From: Oligoflexus tunisiensis
Lineage (GTDB): Bacteria; Bdellovibrionota_B; Oligoflexia; Oligoflexales; Oligoflexaceae
Direction: 5' to 3'
DNA: 64,000 nucleotides
Assembly: GCF_001748245.1 (NCBI RefSeq)
Contig: NZ_BDFO01000001.1
Span: 6,787,346 to 6,851,345 of the forward strand
Shown piece after piece: positions 1-8,592 of this stretch. The translations under genes and the position numbers were made by a program. Position 1 is the first letter of the stretch, and each line of letters begins with the position of its first letter. Under the pieces are notes generated by a model, which ran no database searches, was not told the origin of the DNA, and saw nothing but the letters and a program-made list of their open reading frames with translations.

Positions 1-1532
1 TGGGCTTTCGTCCCGAACAGATTCACCAAAGCCCCAAGGCCCTCTCCGGCGGCTGGCGCATGCGCCTGGAACTGGCGAAGGTGTTTTTGAATGAACCGGA
101 TGTGCTGGTCCTTGACGAACCGACCAACCACCTCGACCTGCCGAGTTTGATCTGGGTCGAGCGTTATCTGCAAAGTTTCCGCGGCACGCTGCTCTTCGTG
201 TCCCACGATCGGGCGCTGCTCAATCGACTCGCGACCGTCACGCTGCATCTCAGCCACGGGATATTGAAAGCCTATCGCGGTAACTTCGATGCGCTGCTCG
301 AACAGCGGGAGATGGAAGAGTCGCAGATGGAATCGAGACGGCAGAATCTCGAACGTCAGCGGGAACAGCTCGAAACCTTTGTCGAGCGGTTCGGAGCCAA
401 GGCCAGCAAGGCCCGCCAGGCCCAATCCAAAATGAAACAGATCGCGAAGCTGCGGTCTTTGGAAAATGAACTCGATCCCACGGCTGCGGAACAGACCTTT
501 CATCTGCAGCTGCCGCCCGCACCGAGCTGTGGCCGTGATGTTTTAACGGTGAAAAACCTGAACATCGGTTATACCAAACCGCTCGCCACGAACATCAACC
601 TGCTGATGGAACGCGGCGCCCGCGTGGCCATCATCGGCAGCAACGGCATCGGCAAATCCACCTTCCTGAAAACGATCGCCGGGCAAATTCCCACCCTCGG
701 CGGTGAGGTGCAAACCGGCCATCAGGTTCGCATGGCCTATTTCGCGCAAAATCACGGGGAAATCCTGGATCTGAACAAGACCGTTCTGGAGAACGTGCTC
801 AGCACGCGCGCCGACCTCGGTGACAAGGAAGCCCGGCAGATTCTGGGTTCCTTCCTTTTCTCCGGTGATGATGTGTTCAAACCGGTCAAGGTGCTCTCAG
901 GTGGAGAAAAAGCGCGAGTCGCACTCTGCCGTTCGCTCCTTCTGCAGTCGAACCTGCTGGTGCTCGACGAACCCACCAACCACCTGGACATGTCCTCGGT
1001 GGAAGTGCTGATCGAAGGTCTTGAGGCCTACACCGGCACGCTTCTGTTCGTCAGTCACGACCGGACCTTTATCGAAGCGCTCGCCACGCATATCTTTGTG
1101 ATGCTGCCTGACGGACGTTCCGCCCTGTTTCATGGCAAGCTCGAGGATTACAAACGCCTCGCGGCCCAGCAGGGTTTTCCCGATGTTCTGGATGGTGGTG
1201 AAACCAAAGCCCCACAGACCAAAATGGTGGAAAGCCGCGAAACGAACAATGACTTCGAGCTGGCCAAACAGCTCAAGCGGGATCGCAGCCGCCTGCAAAA
1301 AAGCATGGAAAAACTCGACGCGGATCAGCACAAGCTGCGGCATGGCCTGGCTCAGCTCGAAAAAAAGCTGGCGGATCTCGACCCGAATGATTACGTGAAA
1401 GCGACGGAACTCAACCGGACGCTGCAGGAGGAAACGGGGCGGCTGGAAAAGCTGGAAGAGGAATGGCTCGAAGCTGCCGAGGGTCTGGAACAGGTCGAAA
1501 AACAGCTCGGAGCCATGGGGCGTTTGAATTAG
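1..1532 (+). CDS. ABC-F family ATPase, 5'-truncated by window edge
   Basis: The reading frame is open from the window edge (codons start at base 3), so only the C-terminal part is seen. The ABC signature LSGGWRMRLELAK lies upstream of the first in-frame ATG at 60. It is followed by Walker B VLDEPTNHLD, a charged linker, a second nucleotide-binding domain (Walker A GSNGIGKS, signature LSGGEKARVALCRS, second VLDEPTNHLD) and a C-terminal coiled coil rich in Lys/Glu/Leu. Two tandem ATPase domains without membrane segments define ABC-F proteins, which act on the ribosome rather than in transport. The C-terminal coil resembles that of YheS/Uup types. The subfamily cannot be fixed without the N-terminus. 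Confidence 0.93.
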   Translation, partial: GFRPEQIHQSPKALSGGWRMRLELAKVFLNEPDVLVLDEPTNHLDLPSLIWVERYLQSFRGTLLFVSHDRALLNRLATVTLHLSHGILKAYRGNFDALLEQREMEESQMESRRQNLERQREQLETFVERFGAKASKARQAQSKMKQIAKLRSLENELDPTAAEQTFHLQLPPAPSCGRDVLTVKNLNIGYTKPLATNINLLMERGARVAIIGSNGIGKSTFLKTIAGQIPTLGGEVQTGHQVRMAYFAQNHGEILDLNKTVLENVLSTRADLGDKEARQILGSFLFSGDDVFKPVKVLSGGEKARVALCRSLLLQSNLLVLDEPTNHLDMSSVEVLIEGLEAYTGTLLFVSHDRTFIEALATHIFVMLPDGRSALFHGKLEDYKRLAAQQGFPDVLDGGETKAPQTKMVESRETNNDFELAKQLKRDRSRLQKSMEKLDADQHKLRHGLAQLEKKLADLDPNDYVKATELNRTLQEETGRLEKLEEEWLEAAEGLEQVEKQLGAMGRLN

Positions 1533-2002
1533 GCTTCAGGATCCGCATCGGGTTCTTCCGTCTCCTCGGTGTCCTCGGGACGATAAGTCCGCGAACGCGT
1601 GCAGGGGATGGGCTCACCCTGTTTCACAGCGGACAGATCCGCTTTCAGAACGTCCGGCTGCGTCTTGCGCAAATGCGCTATGGCATCTTCCGGAACGGCG
1701 AAAAAAGGATAATCGCTATAGGCATAGGACTTCAGAAATTTTTTGGGACCTTCCATCATGCCGCAAAACAGGAAGGGATAACGCAGGCGTTTTTTCAGCT
1801 GCAGGAGCTCGGCGAGAATGGAAGTGCAAACGTCCTTCTCATCCTGAAAATCAACGATCAGATAATGCAGCTTGTTGGCCACAAGCCAGTTGTGAATGCC
1901 AACGGCCAGCTCTGCACAGGGACGGCAGTCATTGCCTGTCGTGCAAATGTCGACCGCATTGAGGATCACTGCTTCGTCGATTATTTCGGGAACAAAGTCC
2001 AT
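1529..2002 (-). CDS. hypothetical cytoplasmic protein, possibly STAS-like
   Basis: A 157-residue soluble protein. I chose the ATG at 2002, preceded by GGGAG and GAGAG purine stretches. A TTG at 2059 would add 19 residues but has no Shine-Dalgarno. It has two Cys close together (DICTTGNDCRPC), then a region resembling an alpha/beta STAS-like fold (NKLHYLIVDFQDEKDVCTS), and an acidic tail rich in Glu/Asp. The stop overlaps the ABC-F stop by four bases (convergent). It probably shares a transcript with the gene at 2089-2613. I do not recognise the family; the STAS resemblance is only by pattern of hydrophobic strands. Confidence 0.6.
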   Translation of the reverse strand: MDFVPEIIDEAVILNAVDICTTGNDCRPCAELAVGIHNWLVANKLHYLIVDFQDEKDVCTSILAELLQLKKRLRYPFLFCGMMEGPKKFLKSYAYSDYPFFAVPEDAIAHLRKTQPDVLKADLSAVKQGEPIPCTRSRTYRPEDTEETEEPDADPEA

Positions 2003-2088
2003 AAGTCTCTCGATCTCCCGCTGTGATTTCAGACTCGATACGCCCGTCGATTTCCGCAAAAAAACTGAGGGAATATATCAAACACCGT

Positions 2089-2613
2089 TCAAACATCAAG
2101 ATCTATCTTGTCCGCAGAGGAAGACGGAATCCTGCTTCCAAAGCGTTGCTTGCGATCGATCCACTGACCAATGACGCGTTTTCGCATGCTATTCAAATCA
2201 ACTTTTTCCAGTGATTTTCGCATTCTAAGAAGTTCATCCGCCAGCTGCCCGCGCAGGTTTTCAAGACTAACGTTTTCAAACAGCCGACTCTTCATTTCCA
2301 CGGGAACCTGGTCCTCGCCCAGCAGCTGCAAAAGCCGTGCATCGTCTGCGGAATCATAGGCGCTGACCTCGACCAAATGGCGCGTATGCAGCACGCAGCT
2401 GAGACCGATCTGCAGGCGGTAGAGGGTGGCCTGCGTGTCCTGGGGATGGGGCAGCTGCTGCAGCTTCAACTGGAGCTGCCAGAGGCCCCCATTGGCATCC
2501 CTGAAGTCCCGCAAGCCCTGGCGTTCCACCCAGTGATTGAACTCAGCATCGGCACTCGCTACACTGGGGATCACTGGGCGTCTTGTTGTCCCCGCCGGGG
2601 TCGAAAAAGACAT
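2089..2613 (-). CDS. hypothetical protein
   Basis: About 174 residues, soluble, Leu/Gln/Arg-rich, with no signal peptide or membrane segment. Two in-frame ATGs compete, at 2631 and 2613. The second is preceded by AGGAG about 10 bases upstream and is preferred. The C-terminal half is strongly charged and probably helical. It is followed after 86 bases by the gene ending at 1529, so the two may form an operon. It diverges from the LptE-like lipoprotein gene, whose start is only 35 bases away. No family recognised. Confidence 0.55.
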   Translation of the reverse strand: MSFSTPAGTTRRPVIPSVASADAEFNHWVERQGLRDFRDANGGLWQLQLKLQQLPHPQDTQATLYRLQIGLSCVLHTRHLVEVSAYDSADDARLLQLLGEDQVPVEMKSRLFENVSLENLRGQLADELLRMRKSLEKVDLNSMRKRVIGQWIDRKQRFGSRIPSSSADKIDLDV

Positions 2614-2648
2614 AGGCGCCGTGCTCCTCATTTCAATCAGGATTCATC

Positions 2649-3293
2649 GTGTCCCTTCTTATTGTATCGAAACCCTTGAGCCGTATAAAGATGGGCGGAA
2701 TTTGCCTGCTTCTCTTCGCACTCAATGCAGGCTGCGTCTATCGTTTCAGTAATACCGCCCTGCGCCCACCCGTTGGGGTCCGCACCATCGCTGTGGAAGC
2801 CGTCTATGATGTGAGCCGCGAAGTCATCCCGCATGAACTGCTCTGGTCGGCCGTGCAAAGGGAACTGGCCCGCAGCGGTCGTTTGATGGTGACAAGCCAG
2901 GACGAAGCGGACGCCATCATGCTGATCACGCTCAACCGGGCTTCCGTCAATCCCACAGGCACACCGAGCCGTGAGGCCATCAATCGGGATCCGGTGGTTA
3001 CGGAAACGGAAAAGCCTGCTCCCGGGGAATTCCGGAACCTCAAGCGCGCGGGCAATCGAACCACAGATGAAGCCGTCAACATGACAATTAACGTCGAAGT
3101 GCACGATCTCAAAACACGGGCTGTGCTTTTCACACGCAATTATAGCGCCGGGACGACCTTTAAAAGTTTGCGCTCAGAAACCATCACGCCCGCCTCCAGC
3201 GCCTATCTCAACTATGAGGAAGCGCTGCAAGCCAAGGTGAAAGAGCTTTCGGCACAACTCGCCAGCCGGATCGTGGCCGATTTCCTGATGTGA
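2649..3293 (+). CDS. LptE-like outer-membrane lipoprotein
   Basis: 214 residues from a GTG start preceded by CAGGA six bases upstream. The N-terminus is a lipoprotein signal ending in the lipobox LNAGC. The mature start (CVYRFSN...RTIAVEAVYDVSREVIPHELLWSAVQREL) and the later ADAIMLITL segment match the layout of the LptE/secreted assembly-lipoprotein family: a beta strand, a helix of the type ..W..VQREL, then D-A-. LptE plugs the LptD beta-barrel during lipopolysaccharide export. That role is inferred from pattern only, and no lptD lies nearby. Confidence 0.65.
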   Translation: MSLLIVSKPLSRIKMGGICLLLFALNAGCVYRFSNTALRPPVGVRTIAVEAVYDVSREVIPHELLWSAVQRELARSGRLMVTSQDEADAIMLITLNRASVNPTGTPSREAINRDPVVTETEKPAPGEFRNLKRAGNRTTDEAVNMTINVEVHDLKTRAVLFTRNYSAGTTFKSLRSETITPASSAYLNYEEALQAKVKELSAQLASRIVADFLM

Positions 3294-3372
3294 GAGCCCT
3301 GGAGCCTGCCAGAAAACCCCCAGGTCCAGGCGGCCCAGTCATGCAAAGAGGTAGGATGCCGCGCCTATTCAC

Positions 3373-3401
3373 TTGTTCTGGGGAAACGGCTCTCCTATAG
3401 T
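3373..3401 (+). promoter_or_regulatory. probable sigma-70 promoter of the superoxide dismutase gene
   Basis: TTGTTC (3373-3378) and TATAGT (3396-3401) are separated by 17 bases, the optimal spacing. They would start transcription about 28 bases before the sod start codon. Confidence 0.55.
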
Positions 3402-3435
3402 AGTCACGATCTGTCTTACTTACAGGAGAAAACCA

Positions 3436-4011
3436 ATGGCTTTTAAACTCCCGGAACTGCCTTATGCCCAAGATGCCTTGGCGCCTCATATTTCCGCCGA
3501 GACCCTGGAATATCACTACGGCAAGCATCATCAAACTTATGTGACCAACCTCAACAAGCTGGTTGAAGGCACTCCCAATGCTGAGAAAAGCCTTGAAGAG
3601 CTGATCAAAACCACCGAGGGCGGACTGTTCAACAATGCCGCTCAGGTTTGGAACCACACCTTTTATTGGTACTGCCTCAGCCCCAAAGGCGGCGGCGAGC
3701 CCAAGGGAAAAATCGGTGATCTGATCAAGCAGAACTTCGGTTCCTTCCAAAGCTTCAAGGAAAAATTCACCGATGCAGCGCTGACTCAATTCGGTTCCGG
3801 CTGGGCCTGGCTTGTGAAAAAGCAGGATGGCTCGATCGGCATCGAGAAAACCTCCAACGCCGGCTGCCCGATCACAACGAATATGAAGCCGCTGCTCACC
3901 TGCGATGTATGGGAACACGCCTATTACATCGACTACCGCAACGCCCGGGCCAAGTATGTCGAGGCTTTCTGGAACCTCGTGAACTGGGACTTTGTGGAAA
4001 AACAACTCTGA
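3436..4011 (+). CDS. sodB: superoxide dismutase [Fe/Mn]
   Basis: 191 residues, the usual size for bacterial Fe/Mn superoxide dismutases. The ATG at 3436 follows CAGGAGA. Metal ligands are visible: His in EYHYGKHH, His in VWNHTFYW, and the Asp/His pair in CDVWEHAYY. The sequence GGLFNNAAQVWNHTFYW and the Gln in NNAAQ favour the iron-type SodB. The enzyme dismutates superoxide to oxygen and hydrogen peroxide in the cytoplasm. It is monocistronic, with its own promoter at 3373-3401 and a hairpin directly after the stop codon. Confidence 0.97.
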   Translation: MAFKLPELPYAQDALAPHISAETLEYHYGKHHQTYVTNLNKLVEGTPNAEKSLEELIKTTEGGLFNNAAQVWNHTFYWYCLSPKGGGEPKGKIGDLIKQNFGSFQSFKEKFTDAALTQFGSGWAWLVKKQDGSIGIEKTSNAGCPITTNMKPLLTCDVWEHAYYIDYRNARAKYVEAFWNLVNWDFVEKQL

Positions 4012-4020
4012 CCACAAAAA

Positions 4021-4047
4021 ATGGATCGATCATTCCGATCGATCCAT
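4021..4047. terminator. hairpin terminator after sodB
   Basis: Perfect 11-bp stem (4021-4031 with 4037-4047) with loop ATTCC. The run of A before it would be a T-tract for leftward transcription; the rightward T-tract is weak. Confidence 0.6.
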
Positions 4048-4331
4048 TATCATTTCCAGCTTGAATGCCTTGCTCATCTCTGAGCATAGTCCCGCAAGAC
4101 TTGAAGATTCTATCAGCCCACGGCCCCATTCTTGTCACGTTTGATGGGGTTCGTAAACACCAGGAATCACCCAGAAGCTAACTGTCCAGCCAATCATGAA
4201 CAACCTTTCGGTAAGCTCAGCAGCGCTTGCACAGTTTTTTGGAGTTTATTTTTTTTCTGAAGAGAGCAATGTCTTTCCTTGAATCGCGTCTCTTATTTGG
4301 GTGGAGACGTGAAACAGAGAGGCACAAGACC
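4048..4331. other. intergenic region without recognised features
   Basis: About 280 bases between the sodB hairpin and a small open reading frame. I see no RNA gene or repeat. A T-rich run (4234-4256) may be a promoter-proximal element. Confidence 0.4.
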
Positions 4332-4502
4332 ATGTCAGAAAAATCCAAAAGAGCGATCTTACTAGCAATATCGACGCTGCTGAAAGGCGGCATGGAAATT
4401 CATAAAGTCGTCCAATATATTCACTCGACTTACTGTTTGAATGCGGATGAGGCAGAGCAGCTCGTAGCGCAAGCCCAGACGCGCCTGCACCTGGTCGCTT
4501 AA
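4332..4502 (+). CDS. small hypothetical protein
   Basis: 56 residues. The ATG at 4332 follows GAGAGG nine bases upstream, and an in-frame ATG at 4269 is less well placed. The product is mostly helical and soluble, with a repeated hydrophobic pattern (AISTLLKGGMEIHKVVQYI) and a C-terminal helix DEAEQLVAQAQ. The gene converges on the small membrane protein gene, overlapping its stop by four bases. No family recognised; it is a real gene mainly on the strength of its ribosome-binding site and composition. Confidence 0.45.
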   Translation: MSEKSKRAILLAISTLLKGGMEIHKVVQYIHSTYCLNADEAEQLVAQAQTRLHLVA

Positions 4503-4735
4503 GAGTCCTTTAGCCAGGTTACGGACTGCCAACGCTTGAGTGCATGACGGAGGGAAGCTTCTTTTTGAGGGTCACCCCCACGTGCAGACAGATCGGCCAG
4601 CTGCTGACGAAACTTGAAAACCTTGATGTAACAGAGGCCCACAAACAGCAGCATGGCTACGGCCAGATACGGCCGTCCCCAAAGCAAGGGGAGTATCCAG
4701 GCCACATGCAAAAGAACTTTAATCCCAACCATCAT
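4499..4735 (-). CDS. small integral membrane protein
   Basis: 78 residues with two hydrophobic segments at about 5-35 (KVLLHVAWILPLLWG and YLAVAMLLFVGLCYIKV), then a charged cytoplasmic tail. Its ATG overlaps the TGA of the upstream 445-residue gene (ATGA arrangement), indicating translational coupling. Function unknown. Confidence 0.6.
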   Translation of the reverse strand: MMVGIKVLLHVAWILPLLWGRPYLAVAMLLFVGLCYIKVFKFRQQLADLSARGGDPQKEASLRHALKRWQSVTWLKDS

Positions 4736-6069
4736 TTTTTTTCCATAGACGAAGGGGCCCGGGCTAAAAACCGGGCCCTCACATTAACCTTGCAATTGTC
4801 TTTTTCCTGCTCAGGGAAATGGATCCAGAAATCCCAGGTATGTTCACCTTCCGGCATCTGCGCGGTTTCAAAGTAAACGCCGATGCGATTCTGAGCGGGA
4901 TAACGACTGACCGGATGCTTGATCATTTTTTCCACGGCCGGCATGTCACGGATGAGCCGTGGGAAGAAACCGAGTTCAGCCGCCTTGCGACTGATTTCAA
5001 AGTGCAGCGCAAAGAGCCGTCCGTGATTGCGACCCAGTATCTTATAGCGGCATTTGCTGCGATCGCAATACTTCTCGGAGGGCATGCGCGCCGAACCCTC
5101 AAAGTCGGGGTTCAGGACCTGCAGATCCAGGTTTTCGAGTTCGCTCGCGTCCCAGAGCCATTCGGTATCCTTGTCGCCAAGCCAGGTATAGTAAATCCCA
5201 CTGCCGCGCCGCAGATATTTTTTTGCATTCACAGGCAGGGTCAGAATCATCGGCATGAAGACCGAATCATCGAAAAAGTTGACCTCGGGCATGAGCGACA
5301 TCTTGATCTTGAAGTAGAGGATGCGCAGATAAAATTTCAGTCCTCCCATCAGCCCCATATCCCCGCTGCGTTTGGAGGAAATAAAGGCGTCGATGTCCTC
5401 GGAATCGAAATGCAGCGTGAAAAAATTCTTCACATCCCCCACGATCAGAAGATCGGACTGCGAAGCAACCGGATGAAAGGTCTGGAAGGCCGGGTCAGCG
5501 AGATGGATCGCATCGAAGACGAGATGATTGCGCTCGCTGTAGTGGTATCGATAGTATTTGGCCGTGACCATGCGGTCTTTTTCCTGCAGTGTGACCGGAT
5601 CCGTAAAATCCTTGGGAACAAAGGCCTCAGGACAGCTGGCGAGGTAGGCAAACCCTCCGGGCGCATCCAATTCCACAACATTGGTGGACTGGCATGGACC
5701 CGCGCCTTTTCCATCGAATTTGGGGCCAAATTGCTTCGTAAAGAAGGTCAGCCGATCGAAGGGAACGATGGGCTTTTTCATCCAGTCCTTGTCCTCGGGG
5801 AAGAGCAGACCGCCCTCTTCATCCAAAGGATCGAGCTGCAAGGGCAGCTGGACCCAGCGACCGGGCCAATCGGGTCGGAACGCAAAAAGATGCAGATTGG
5901 AACGGGGAAGGGTCCAGCGCTGTTTCAAGGGAACCTGATGCATCATGCGAAAGCCGGGGCAGGCTGCGGCCCCTGAACCATAGGGGGATAGGGAGCCGAT
6001 GAGGAAAGCTGTCAGGAGGCGACGCCATCCGCTGAAATATCGTCGAATTCTGCAAGAGCGTATTGGCAT
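4732..6069 (-). CDS. exported protein of unknown function
   Basis: 445 residues from the ATG at 6069, which opens with a basic stretch (MPIRSCRIRRYFSGWRR) and a hydrophobic segment ending around SGAAA, a likely signal peptide. An upstream in-frame start at 6159 would add 30 residues and run deep into the cyclase gene. The mature part has several Cys, a beta-rich composition and a C-terminal HTWDFWIHFP. The start lies 58 bases inside the 3' end of the cyclase gene in another frame, so the two are probably co-transcribed. I do not recognise the family. Confidence 0.7.
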   Translation of the reverse strand: MPIRSCRIRRYFSGWRRLLTAFLIGSLSPYGSGAAACPGFRMMHQVPLKQRWTLPRSNLHLFAFRPDWPGRWVQLPLQLDPLDEEGGLLFPEDKDWMKKPIVPFDRLTFFTKQFGPKFDGKGAGPCQSTNVVELDAPGGFAYLASCPEAFVPKDFTDPVTLQEKDRMVTAKYYRYHYSERNHLVFDAIHLADPAFQTFHPVASQSDLLIVGDVKNFFTLHFDSEDIDAFISSKRSGDMGLMGGLKFYLRILYFKIKMSLMPEVNFFDDSVFMPMILTLPVNAKKYLRRGSGIYYTWLGDKDTEWLWDASELENLDLQVLNPDFEGSARMPSEKYCDRSKCRYKILGRNHGRLFALHFEISRKAAELGFFPRLIRDMPAVEKMIKHPVSRYPAQNRIGVYFETAQMPEGEHTWDFWIHFPEQEKDNCKVNVRARFLARAPSSMEKK

Positions 6070-8399
6070 AAAAGATCCGTAATGAGATCTGTCTGTCGCG
6101 CATCCAGATCCAGGTAGCGAACACCATGCAGATAACGCTCTTCGCTTTTCTGCACCCAACGAACTTCCACCTGGATCTTTTGCAGGCCAAAACCGGCCAG
6201 CTGCTGATGCAGGACGCCATCCATCGAGTCAATATTCAGTTCCATGCTGGTGCCACGGGGAATCAGGCCCGGCAGAGAGAAGCTCATGCCCGTCGAAGAG
6301 AAATTTAACAGATGAGCCGGTCCGGATAAAGTTGTGAGAAGAATACGCTCCGGTTTGGCAACGCTCCAACGGCGCTCCACCCTGGTCAGGTAGGCTGTGG
6401 TTTTGTAAACCTCCTCGGCCTGTGCGCGCAGCTCTGGCTGGCTGAGGAACGGATCATATTCCCAGGACTCGACCATTTCGATGTGATGTTTGATGGCAAT
6501 CAGCCGCCGCTTGGCCCGGGCATTGATGGTGCCGAGTGGCTCCACCAGTTCCTTGGTCGTCGGTCCCACCAGCACGGAATGAGGCAGGCAGGCTCCTTCC
6601 AGTCGCTTGGCGAAGTTCACACCGTTGCCGATAACCGTAAAATCCAGCTTTTCGCCACTGCCGAGGTTGCCCAGAAACACAGCGGCCGTATTGATGCCAA
6701 TCCGCAAAGGAAACACCGGTTCCCGACGCTTGGCGGCGCGGATCATGCGGGGCACGTTGGACCTTTGAATGTCGAGAGCGGTAAGAACAGCCTGCTCGGC
6801 GTGATCGGTGGATTCCTTGTCATCCTGGAAGGAATAGCCAAAGAAACAAAGCAGCCCATCCCCGAGCGTTTTGTTCACGATTCCACCGTGTCGATGGACG
6901 GTTGCGCTCAGTTCCTCGATGAGGCTGCGGAGACTTTCAAAAGCGGTCCGTGGCAGTTGATTTTCGACCATCAGCGAGAAACCCACGATGTCGATAAACA
7001 TGATGGTGAGGACCCGTTCCCGTGCTTCCAGGGCGAGACGCTCAGGATGCTTCGACAGTTCATTCAGGACGGTTTTTTCCACCGTGCCCTGCAGAGTTTG
7101 CTTGATGTACCACGACTTCAATTCCATCGCCCGAATCCGGAAGCCGGCAATGCTGAGTCCGACGAAGAAAAAGCTCATGCTGGGTCCCAACCAGGGGAAG
7201 ACCCAGCCGAGCCAGGCGAAGGCATAAAAACATATCAGAGCCCAGAGGCAGAGCGTGCCCGCCAGGATCATGATCAACATAGCCGGGCTCAACCAGAAGG
7301 CGAGGAGTCCGGACAAACAGCCGAAGCCTGCGATGAGCCAGGGGCCGGCTTCAATCGGCCGCAGCCATTCCTTTTGCAGCATGCTGTTGAGCACGGCCAG
7401 ATGCGAGAAGGCACCCGGTATCATTCCAATCGGACTGGGTTTGAAGTCGACGTTGCCCGTGTAATACATCTGAATAATGTAAACAAAATCATCCGGACCG
7501 ATGCGCTGGAGTTCCCGCTGCTGCAGACTGGGCTTCAAGAGGCGGCGCAAAGGTCGCACGGAATTGGCCATCCCGGCTCGATCCGGGAAGTTGATAAAAG
7601 CACTTCCGTCACGGGACAAAGGCAATTCGCTGCCATTCACATAGAGCTGGCCCTGTTTGAAATAGGCATCGTCAATGGCGCGGACCATCACGTGAGGCAG
7701 GAGCCGGTCCTTGTTCAGACGGATAAAGGGATGAAAGCGGCCTTCCTTCTGTCCGTAATGGATATGTCCAATCCGATGGAGAGCGTCGCGTAAAAAGACA
7801 TCGGGTCCATAGACGAAGCCATTGCCGTAATCAACCACCGGCAGAGCGGCTGCTTCCTGCTCCGGGGTCAGCGGGGACTGGGGCAGCTGGCGGAGGTAGT
7901 TGTTGACATCGAAGGCTGGATCGTTGAGATCCCAGGATTCACGCCCTCGAACTTCCGTGAGACGTGCATAGGAACCCATCAAAATAGGGGTTTTCAGGGC
8001 TTTCAAACGCCCGGCGAGCTCGATGCGTTCGGCCTGTTCATCCGGCGCCACATCCGTGACCGAGAACACGGAGTCGATCACGATGGCCTTGGGCGAACGC
8101 GAGTCGATCGCCTCCAAAAGTTCGACCCATTGACTCAGCTTCAGGTTGGAACTCTGCATATAGGAGATGGTTCGGTCATCCATCCCATACGACTTGATGT
8201 GTTCGTTGACCTGGGGCGCGCGCTCCAGACGCTGCCGCATCTGAAAGAGCAGAGGATTGACGATGCGGGTTTCCGCTTCAACCGCGAGGGGTGACAGCTC
8301 CCAAAGGGTGAGTATCACAATCCAGAACAAGGAAATCCCGACCGCCAGTCGAAAACTGACTGATGGGCTTTGTAACCAATGTCCGGGTTCGCGGCTCAA
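6012..8399 (-). CDS. CHASE2-domain class III adenylate/guanylate cyclase with C-terminal PilZ-like domain
   Basis: I place the start at a TTG (8399) preceded by AAGGAG with a five-base gap. This gives 795 residues and puts a transmembrane helix (AVGISLFWIVILTLWELSPL) near the N-terminus. Next comes an extracytoplasmic CHASE2 sensor (about 50-350), a cluster of three membrane helices (about 365-440), and a class III cyclase domain. Both metal Asp residues are present (FIDIVGF and KTLGDG), as are the Asn/Arg of GNGVNFAKRLE. A PilZ-type region closes the protein (LLNFSSTGMSF.., VRWV). It likely makes cAMP or cGMP in response to an envelope signal, and the C-terminal domain may bind cyclic di-GMP. 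Confidence 0.88.
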   Translation of the reverse strand: MSREPGHWLQSPSVSFRLAVGISLFWIVILTLWELSPLAVEAETRIVNPLLFQMRQRLERAPQVNEHIKSYGMDDRTISYMQSSNLKLSQWVELLEAIDSRSPKAIVIDSVFSVTDVAPDEQAERIELAGRLKALKTPILMGSYARLTEVRGRESWDLNDPAFDVNNYLRQLPQSPLTPEQEAAALPVVDYGNGFVYGPDVFLRDALHRIGHIHYGQKEGRFHPFIRLNKDRLLPHVMVRAIDDAYFKQGQLYVNGSELPLSRDGSAFINFPDRAGMANSVRPLRRLLKPSLQQRELQRIGPDDFVYIIQMYYTGNVDFKPSPIGMIPGAFSHLAVLNSMLQKEWLRPIEAGPWLIAGFGCLSGLLAFWLSPAMLIMILAGTLCLWALICFYAFAWLGWVFPWLGPSMSFFFVGLSIAGFRIRAMELKSWYIKQTLQGTVEKTVLNELSKHPERLALEARERVLTIMFIDIVGFSLMVENQLPRTAFESLRSLIEELSATVHRHGGIVNKTLGDGLLCFFGYSFQDDKESTDHAEQAVLTALDIQRSNVPRMIRAAKRREPVFPLRIGINTAAVFLGNLGSGEKLDFTVIGNGVNFAKRLEGACLPHSVLVGPTTKELVEPLGTINARAKRRLIAIKHHIEMVESWEYDPFLSQPELRAQAEEVYKTTAYLTRVERRWSVAKPERILLTTLSGPAHLLNFSSTGMSFSLPGLIPRGTSMELNIDSMDGVLHQQLAGFGLQKIQVEVRWVQKSEERYLHGVRYLDLDARQTDLITDLLCQYALAEFDDISADGVAS

Positions 8400-8592
8400 T
8401 CCGACTCCTTGCTGAGATGGTCTCTCTAGCGGTATCGGTGGAAATTCCACAAACCAAAGGACAGGGGCCTTGGCAAAAACGGAAGTCTGCGCTGTTTTCC
8501 GGCGTGGTTCCCACGGTTCGCTCTGGTTTCCCTCAAAGCATTCCCCTATGATTGAACATGTCAGGAGTCTGTTTCGAAAGGAAAATGCCGCG

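Noticed and set aside
4755..4778. GC-rich hairpin (GGGCCCGG/CCGGGCCC)
   Set aside because: It lies inside the coding part of the exported-protein gene; a role as terminator is not supported by a T-tract, and the gene continues.
4819..5976. 385-codon open frame opposite the 445-residue exported protein
   Set aside because: Antisense shadow; no recognisable domain. The minus-strand gene has a signal peptide and an operon context.
6483..7793. 436-codon open frame opposite the cyclase
   Set aside because: Antisense to a complete cyclase domain with catalytic residues.
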